Positions 49,997-54,966 of a stretch of DNA of 54,966 nucleotides are shown here, one piece after another. A program made the position numbers and the translations under genes. Below the pieces are notes generated by a model. It saw only the letters and a program-made list of their open reading frames with translations, ran no database searches and was not told the origin of the DNA. Source of the DNA: Armatimonadota bacterium (GTDB lineage: Bacteria > Armatimonadota > UBA5829 > JAUSEB01); assembly GCA_030649165.1 (NCBI GenBank), contig JAUSGG010000118.1, forward strand, positions 1 through 54,966. Direction: 5' to 3'. Each line of letters opens with the position of its first letter. Within the stretch, counting starts at the first letter, position 1.

Positions 49997-52900
49997 TTAC
50001 TGATACACGCAGACGGTGTCAACGCCCCACTCCTGCTGGCCGGAGACAGCAATGCGGAAATCGGCCCCACCGTTTTGTCTGTTGCCGAAATAGGCATCGT
50101 TGACCGTGAACGTGTATGACTTCCAGGTCAGTGTGTTGGTGAGGGTCGGACCAGTCACCACCTGGTACGCGTTTGTTGTTGAGTCGTATTGCAGATCCAA
50201 CCGGTTTACGCCGATGTCGTAGTAGTCGAATGTGATAGACAGGCTAGGCCTGTTGCCATTATAAGCGTAGCTGTCACTCACGCCGAAGTACATGTAGACG
50301 TCGGGAAAGTCGACGTTCTCCCGGCAGTAGTGGCCGGCCGATGTCCACGGCACGGTGTCTCCATCGCTGACCTGTATGTGGGTCATACCGTCAAGGACTT
50401 CGCCGCTGCCCAAGTCACAGGCGACCGCGTCGGCGCCACGGCTGTACACATCGATCTTATTGAAGTCGAAGCCTCCGGTCACTACGTTGAACTGGAGGAT
50501 ATGCTGGCCCGCGGTCAGATAGCGGGCAGGAACGATCAACGTGGTAAAGCTCTGCCCTCCGCCGGTGTTGGCGAAACTTCGATTTCCTGTCGCGTCAGCG
50601 CCATCGATCAGAATCTTGAAGGTTCCACCACTCCCACTCGCCACACGGACGTAGAAGTCGTAGTCCCCGGCGCCGGCCACGTTGACCGTGTACTCCAGCC
50701 ACTCGCCGCTATCGATCCATCCGACGTTGTAGCCTCCGCCGGTGTCGGTCGTGGTCCGGATATCAACGTTGTCGGATCGGTACTGACCACCGGTGTTGCC
50801 GGAAGTAAGGTCGTGGTAGGCCACTCCCTCACCGCCGTTGTCGTAGTTCTCCGCCTGGATTGTGCCGGGGATGGCGATGACTCCCGCGTAAGGGGTCTGG
50901 CCACCGACATTGACGGTGATCGTGAATGTCGAACTGGTCGCGCGATTGCCACTCATATCCGAGATGTGGTACTTGATGCGGTTATTACTGCCCACCACCA
51001 ATGGTGACATTCCCGTGGAGAACACGGCGCTGACGGTCTGCAAGGCGGTAGTGCCGTTGCTGCCCGTGCAGGCCGCGGGCGAAGCCGGGTCGCTGGTGAT
51101 CATTTCCGGCCCTATGGTCGAGGTGTAACCGTTGTTACCCGGACCGATCGTATCACTCACCGAGGTCCAGGCGTCCGCGTTGGCCGCCTTATCCTTGACT
51201 AGTCCGTTGTTCGTGATAATAACGTTGCGGACATAGAACTCGGAGAGGGCGCCGTCGGTCTCGTGACCCATCTCGTAGTCGGTGATGGTCTGCCCGGCCC
51301 AGGAGGAGAGATCGAAGTCGCGGTGATACCACTGATGGTAATCGCGGCTGTACAGGTTGGTGTTGGGATGGCCGCTGAGACCGTTCTGATCCACCTTGCC
51401 TGAATCGCGAAGGTTGCCGAATGACCCCTCCAGATCGACGGAGCCCTTCCCGTCGGCGTTGTTGCTATAGATGTCATATTGGAGGTGGTCGCCCGAAGCG
51501 ATCGCATAGCTTGGGTGGTAGAAGTCAGGGTACCAGTAGGATCCTCCGGTCCCTTTCGAATGCAGCACATAGCGGCCCACGTACGTCCCAAACGAGGTTC
51601 CACCGTCCACGGAGTACGCGAACTCGGCGCTGCCGACATTCAAACCTACACCGGTGTCTTGGGCGGTGATGGTGATCGTCGGGGTGAGGGTGTCGGTCGT
51701 GCTCGGATTGATCGAGCCGCCGAAGGTCGGCGCTGTGGTGTCACTTGCCGCGTTCACCTGCACTGACTTTGTGAGCGTTCCGCCAAACCATTCCACGCCT
51801 TCCCTCACCATTCGCCAATCGGTGGTGTAGGTGTTGGGAGTCGTCGGAGCGGTCATGGTGAAGCTGAAAGTCTTCTGCTGGCCAGGGCCTATGCTGTCCC
51901 CGCCGCCCAATAGTACTCGGGTAAAGGCGCAGAATGGATCGGAGTCGCCGACGGCTCCGAGTTTGTACCCCGCGGCGTTGGTCCAAGTCGTGCTTCCGGT
52001 ATTCTGCATTGTCACCGACACGTTGTATTGCTGGCCGGCTGTCATTGTGGTCGGAATGGTGTCACTAACATACTGCGCGTTATTCGTTGCCGCGCCGCTA
52101 GCCACCTCAACATAGTTCAGGTTCCAGCCGCCGCTGTCCACGTAGACCGACAGCGTCTGCTGCCCTGCGCTGAGAGACACACCTGAAACCGTAACGGTTG
52201 TCCAAGTCTGCCAGCCTCCGGTATTCGGTACGCTGGTCACACCGGTTACATTCCGACCGTTCATCAGGACGTGGAACGAACCGCCGGCATTTGGCGCAGC
52301 AACTCTCAACCTGACGTCGTACGTGCCGGCGCTGGTCACGTTCACCGTGTACTCCAACCACTCGCCCGTGTCGATCCATCCGACGTCGTAACCGCCTTCG
52401 GAACAGCTCTCGATGTCCACGTTATCGGAACGATACGCGCCGCCGGAGTTGCCGCCGCTGGTGTCGCGATATGCGATACTCTCGCCGCCGATGTCGTAGT
52501 TCTCTGCCTGGACCGTGCCGGGCAGGTTGATCACTCCCGCGTAAGGCGATTGGTTGCTGGTGGCAAATACGTTCATTCCGGCCAGGCCCGCCGCGTAGGC
52601 TGCGCTGTTGGGAAGCCAGCTTTCGTTGGTCTGGGCGCTGACGGAGCCGGTGCCGAAGTCAAGCCAGGGAAGCCCGGAGCCATCGCGAATATAACCGTTG
52701 ATGACCACTCCAGGCTCTATGCCATTTGCGATGAAGGTGTCGTACCTGGTGTGGTACTTATTCACGTAGGAGTCTCCGACAGCTTCCATCATACAGGTTC
52801 TGAAGTAGTTTGCGCCTAGCATCCAGTTATACTGGTCCAACGCGAAGCGAAGGTATGACCCATCCCCTATCAGCCTGTAGGATTCAATGGCTCCCATGGT

Positions 52901-54274
52901 TATGGTTCCGTAGAGTCTGTTTATGCCGAGGTCGGGGTTGGCCGGGAAATAAATGATATTCCCGCCCTCATTCCGCCTGATCAAACCTACGGGGTCATTG
53001 GCCATGTTCATGTGGTTGCTCATCAAAGCCTGAACTGCTGTGGTGGCGGTAGCCGCCTGAGGCTGCGTCGGATAATTCCGAGCAAACCATGCCAGCGCCC
53101 AAAGGTCATAGCCGGCCCCCTCAACGGCTGTGTCATACGATGCGGGATTGTTGATGGCGCCGGTGGCGACTTCATCAACTTTCTGCACGGCGCGGTCCCA
53201 GCAATTCTGCTGTCCGTACACCGCATACAGATCGAGCCCCGCCCAGATATGGTGGGACGCGTCACCCATATTATTGTGGCCTCCGCCTTGCGCTATGGCC
53301 GCCAGGTAGTTCCAGATGGTAAGAGCCTTGCTGGCGAAGTTCTCGGTAGGCAGTCCCTTTGAGGCCAGCACACGGTGCATTTTTATGAGAGATGAGGAGG
53401 TGATGATCGGAGTCGGGGTGTTGTCATCGCCGATCTCGACCCACCTGTCATCGGAGGTACCGATGATGTTGTCCGTGTCGTTCTCCGGTTTCACCCAGGA
53501 AGCCCCAGACCTTCGCTTGCTGATCTGCTTCATAACGTGGCCATTGCCATCGACCATCTTGGCCAGCCATCTCGCCTGATAAGTGGCCTCGTCCAGGATG
53601 TCGGCTATGCCGTTGGAGTTGGTGTCTTGGGAGTCAAAATAGCTCCTGTTGGAGTCATAGAGCGTACAGAGATCGTAAACCGCATGACTCCCAAAGAACT
53701 GGCCGTACTTCTGGTATTCACCCGAGTCGTGCCAGCCGCCGGCTGTATCCAGGTACGGGCCGGACGGTTGTATGTAGCCGTCGTCTATATGGCATAAGTT
53801 GTGGCTCCAGATGACCATATTGCCGGTGCGATTTTGGTACAGGAAAGACACGGCGGTCCCGCAGCGCTGCGCGGTGAAATACTGATACGTCGGAACTCCT
53901 GTCCTGTTAAGAAGCGATCCGACGCCCACGTTGAATGTGTAGGAAGTGTTTGTCTCAGTTCCCACGGTGGCGCTGATGTAGTAATCACCGTCCACCGCAA
54001 GAGAACTGAAATCGCCTTCCCAGTACCACTTGTTCCAGAGGCCGCCCTTCCGCACGAGGACGCCGGTGCATGTGTCGACTCCTCCCGACGTCTTCACAGT
54101 AAAGGTCCCATTGCCTCCGTAGTCCGTGGCGCGCTGCGCCCGGAAAACCTTGGGCGCATAACGCTCATAGCCTGTCTGGTTTTCCAGAACATCGAGCGCG
54201 AAGCCGCTGCCCGCGACAAGGAGAAAGAATGCCGCTAAGACAGAAACCACAAGAATCACTCGTAGATCTTTCAA
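49997..54274 (-). CDS. secreted GH9 glycoside hydrolase with two CBM6 modules
   Basis: The protein has 1425 aa. TTG at 54274 is chosen because AGGAGG lies 8 bases upstream; the in-frame ATG upstream is inside that site. The signal peptide is VILVVSVLAAFFLLVAG. A CelD_N-type Ig domain (about 28-125; ENQTGYERYAPKVF) precedes the GH9 (alpha/alpha)6 barrel (about 130-570). This has GGWHDSGEYQKYG, where the first Asp (183) is kept and the usual second Asp, the catalytic base, is Glu186, and TNESWLPNSAAY with the acid Glu551. CBM6 (about 578-720), NBR1-type Ig (about 725-840), an Ig module with a large insert (about 850-1110), a second CBM6 (about 1125-1270) and the jelly-roll C-terminus (about 1280-1425) follow. 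It probably cleaves beta-1,4-glucan or a related polymer. Confidence 0.88.
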   Translation of the reverse strand: MKDLRVILVVSVLAAFFLLVAGSGFALDVLENQTGYERYAPKVFRAQRATDYGGNGTFTVKTSGGVDTCTGVLVRKGGLWNKWYWEGDFSSLAVDGDYYISATVGTETNTSYTFNVGVGSLLNRTGVPTYQYFTAQRCGTAVSFLYQNRTGNMVIWSHNLCHIDDGYIQPSGPYLDTAGGWHDSGEYQKYGQFFGSHAVYDLCTLYDSNRSYFDSQDTNSNGIADILDEATYQARWLAKMVDGNGHVMKQISKRRSGASWVKPENDTDNIIGTSDDRWVEIGDDNTPTPIITSSSLIKMHRVLASKGLPTENFASKALTIWNYLAAIAQGGGHNNMGDASHHIWAGLDLYAVYGQQNCWDRAVQKVDEVATGAINNPASYDTAVEGAGYDLWALAWFARNYPTQPQAATATTAVQALMSNHMNMANDPVGLIRRNEGGNIIYFPANPDLGINRLYGTITMGAIESYRLIGDGSYLRFALDQYNWMLGANYFRTCMMEAVGDSYVNKYHTRYDTFIANGIEPGVVINGYIRDGSGLPWLDFGTGSVSAQTNESWLPNSAAYAAGLAGMNVFATSNQSPYAGVINLPGTVQAENYDIGGESIAYRDTSGGNSGGAYRSDNVDIESCSEGGYDVGWIDTGEWLEYTVNVTSAGTYDVRLRVAAPNAGGSFHVLMNGRNVTGVTSVPNTGGWQTWTTVTVSGVSLSAGQQTLSVYVDSGGWNLNYVEVASGAATNNAQYVSDTIPTTMTAGQQYNVSVTMQNTGSTTWTNAAGYKLGAVGDSDPFCAFTRVLLGGGDSIGPGQQKTFSFTMTAPTTPNTYTTDWRMVREGVEWFGGTLTKSVQVNAASDTTAPTFGGSINPSTTDTLTPTITITAQDTGVGLNVGSAEFAYSVDGGTSFGTYVGRYVLHSKGTGGSYWYPDFYHPSYAIASGDHLQYDIYSNNADGKGSVDLEGSFGNLRDSGKVDQNGLSGHPNTNLYSRDYHQWYHRDFDLSSWAGQTITDYEMGHETDGALSEFYVRNVIITNNGLVKDKAANADAWTSVSDTIGPGNNGYTSTIGPEMITSDPASPAACTGSNGTTALQTVSAVFSTGMSPLVVGSNNRIKYHISDMSGNRATSSTFTITVNVGGQTPYAGVIAIPGTIQAENYDNGGEGVAYHDLTSGNTGGQYRSDNVDIRTTTDTGGGYNVGWIDSGEWLEYTVNVAGAGDYDFYVRVASGSGGTFKILIDGADATGNRSFANTGGGQSFTTLIVPARYLTAGQHILQFNVVTGGFDFNKIDVYSRGADAVACDLGSGEVLDGMTHIQVSDGDTVPWTSAGHYCRENVDFPDVYMYFGVSDSYAYNGNRPSLSITFDYYDIGVNRLDLQYDSTTNAYQVVTGPTLTNTLTWKSYTFTVNDAYFGNRQNGGADFRIAVSGQQEWGVDTVCVYQ

Positions 54275-54430
54275 CTTCCTTGCCTCCTGCATAACAATCT
54301 GAGTATTGAGGGAGCCCCAGGTCCCTCTCCCGGCCCGCATTCGACTGGCGGGCGCAGCGTCACATCATTTATGGCATCACCTACCCTCGATAGCCGGCCT
54401 GAGAATTCCTCCCCGAACAAGACGGCGGAC
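54275..54430. other. upstream region of GH9 gene
   Basis: About 155 bases without a gene. It should hold the GH9 promoter, but no clear -35/-10 pair is seen. The array operator is absent. Confidence 0.4.
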
Positions 54431-54564
54431 GAAAGAGTTCAGAAATGGAGAGAGCTTTCACCCTCACTCTAACCCTCTCCCTCAAGGGAGAGGGAACTAA
54501 GCTCGTGTTTCCCCAAAGGGTGAGCAGAGAGGAGGGTCGTACCGACCATTCCTGAACTGTTACC
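54431..54564. mobile_element. MITE-like element inserted in a secreted-protein gene
   Basis: The ends are GAAAGAGTTCAGAAATGG and CCATTCCTGAACTGTTAC, around the CACCCTCACTCTAACC / GGGAGAGGGA palindrome. Length 134 bp, as in the copy at 10346. Confidence 0.65.
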
Positions 54565-54648
54565 AGCCGCCGACGCCAGCAGAAATACGACAAGTAAAGC
54601 AATCACGACTATTGCGCTCGCTTTAGGAGGACGTTTGGTTGCCGGCAA
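54469..54648 (-). pseudogene. signal-peptide stub of a truncated secreted-protein gene
   Basis: From a TTG at 54648 behind AGGAGGAAGTAATACA, the start context used by the array genes and the GH9 gene, the frame gives PATKRPPKASAIVVIALLVV and FLLASAA, a complete signal peptide. The frame then runs directly into the inverted-repeat element (codons after 54565) and stops inside it at 54469. No mature domain remains between the element and the GH9 gene. The gene appears cut off right after its export signal. A longer frame from ATG 54726 (after AAAGGGGGTGA) is also possible. Confidence 0.6.
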
Positions 54649-54747
54649 TGTATTACTTCCTCCTCCAGGATTTCGATTCGTTTTGAGGGAGTCGTAAGAC
54701 AACGATGTGCCGTATCCGCTAAACATTCACCCCCTTTCCATAAGGCG

Positions 54748-54785
54748 CGATGGCGCCCGGTGCTGAGTACTGGGCGCCATCGCCT
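54748..54785 (-). terminator. hairpin after the partial secreted gene
   Basis: GATGGCGCCC and GGGCGCCATC pair around a loop containing GGTGCTGAGTACT, 16 or so bases after the stop of the minus-strand gene that enters from the window edge. Confidence 0.65.
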
Positions 54786-54800
54786 AATTGCAGGTTCCCG

Positions 54801-54965
54801 CTAGTTGCTGGTGACCTTGATATTATCCAGGTCACACATGTCGGCTCCGCTGTTGACTTGCCATCGGAACCTCAACCGGAAGTTCGGGTTGTTGTTCGCG
54901 GCGGAAACGCCGGTCAAGTCGATAGTCCGCGTGCCGTAGCTCTGGTAAGTAGCCAGCAGCGCGCT
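54801..54965 (-). CDS. C-terminal end of a secreted beta-sandwich protein (partial)
   Basis: The last 54 codons of a gene that continues beyond the window. The frame reads SYGTRTIDLTG followed by NFRLRFRWQVNSGADMCDLD and NIKVTSN, then TAG. The pattern (strand, then F-R-L-R-F-R-W, then a terminal DLDNIKV strand) is the final part of LamG-like or MAM-like jelly rolls, as in paralogue E at about residues 190-225. It is most likely another exported protein of the polysaccharide-binding kind, but the rest of the gene is needed for a firm call. Confidence 0.6.
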   Translation of the reverse strand, partial: SALLATYQSYGTRTIDLTGVSAANNNPNFRLRFRWQVNSGADMCDLDNIKVTSN

Positions 54966-54966
54966 T

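Overview
This high-GC window looks like a chromosomal segment of a free-living bacterium rich in secreted, multi-domain carbohydrate-binding proteins. The best guess is Armatimonadota. The grounds are tandem OB-like C-terminal modules ending in a YIDDGSG motif, Tat-exported DUF362 next to DUF6599, many TTG starts behind AGGAGGAAG ribosome sites, and GH9/GH27/GH99-like enzymes with NBR1-type Ig and CBM6 modules. This assignment rests on recalled family knowledge, not on a search. No tRNA, rRNA, CRISPR array or recognisable transposase was seen.

Layout. (1) 1-4.1 kb: the end of folE, then a decaying accessory patch with two small unknown genes, an HEPN-like ORF that looks frameshifted, a PIN-domain toxin whose start is broken by a 7-bp tandem duplication, its large antitoxin-like partner, and a 3' fragment of a type I restriction specificity gene. 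(2) 4.1-9.3 kb, minus strand: a secreted beta-helix protein, alanine racemase and a FemAB-like aminoacyltransferase. (3) 9.8-30.8 kb, plus strand: an array of five giant secreted paralogues (967-1240 aa) plus one gutted sixth copy. (4) 30.8-39.6 kb, minus strand: dnaN, a two-gene operon for an FG-GAP protein and a beta-helix protein, and a family B DNA polymerase with a clamp-binding tail. (5) 39.7-44.1 kb, plus strand: a GH27 alpha-galactosidase and a GH67/GH20-like glycosidase. (6) 44.1-46.8 kb, minus strand: a CPBP protease and the coupled DUF362/DUF6599 pair. (7) 47.3-54.97 kb, minus strand: a GH99/71-like and a GH9 secreted enzyme, a signal-peptide stub, and the end of another secreted protein.

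The most notable system is region 3. Each of the six transcription units starts with the same cassette: a 16-bp (near-)palindrome related to CTGGTAATATTACCAG, exactly 16 bp before a TTGACA -35 box, then a -10 box. Five of the six continue into a conserved leader of about 130-150 nt that carries a compensatory GCTCG/CGAGC pairing and a GGCCGGACGGC box. The protein products keep a fixed C-terminal half and swap N-terminal modules, and their 3' ends are near-identical DNA. This looks like a co-regulated, recombining surface or secreted protein repertoire, possibly under an activator binding near -60 and a structured RNA leader.

A second layer is repeat biology. Heptamer-period DNA occurs at seven sites, and two of these supply the start codon or signal-peptide codons of genes (alr, DUF6599). 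Small elements with inverted ends related to GTAACAGTTCAGGAATGG carry interchangeable palindromic cores; one sits in the leader of array gene A and one truncates a secreted-protein gene at 54.6 kb.
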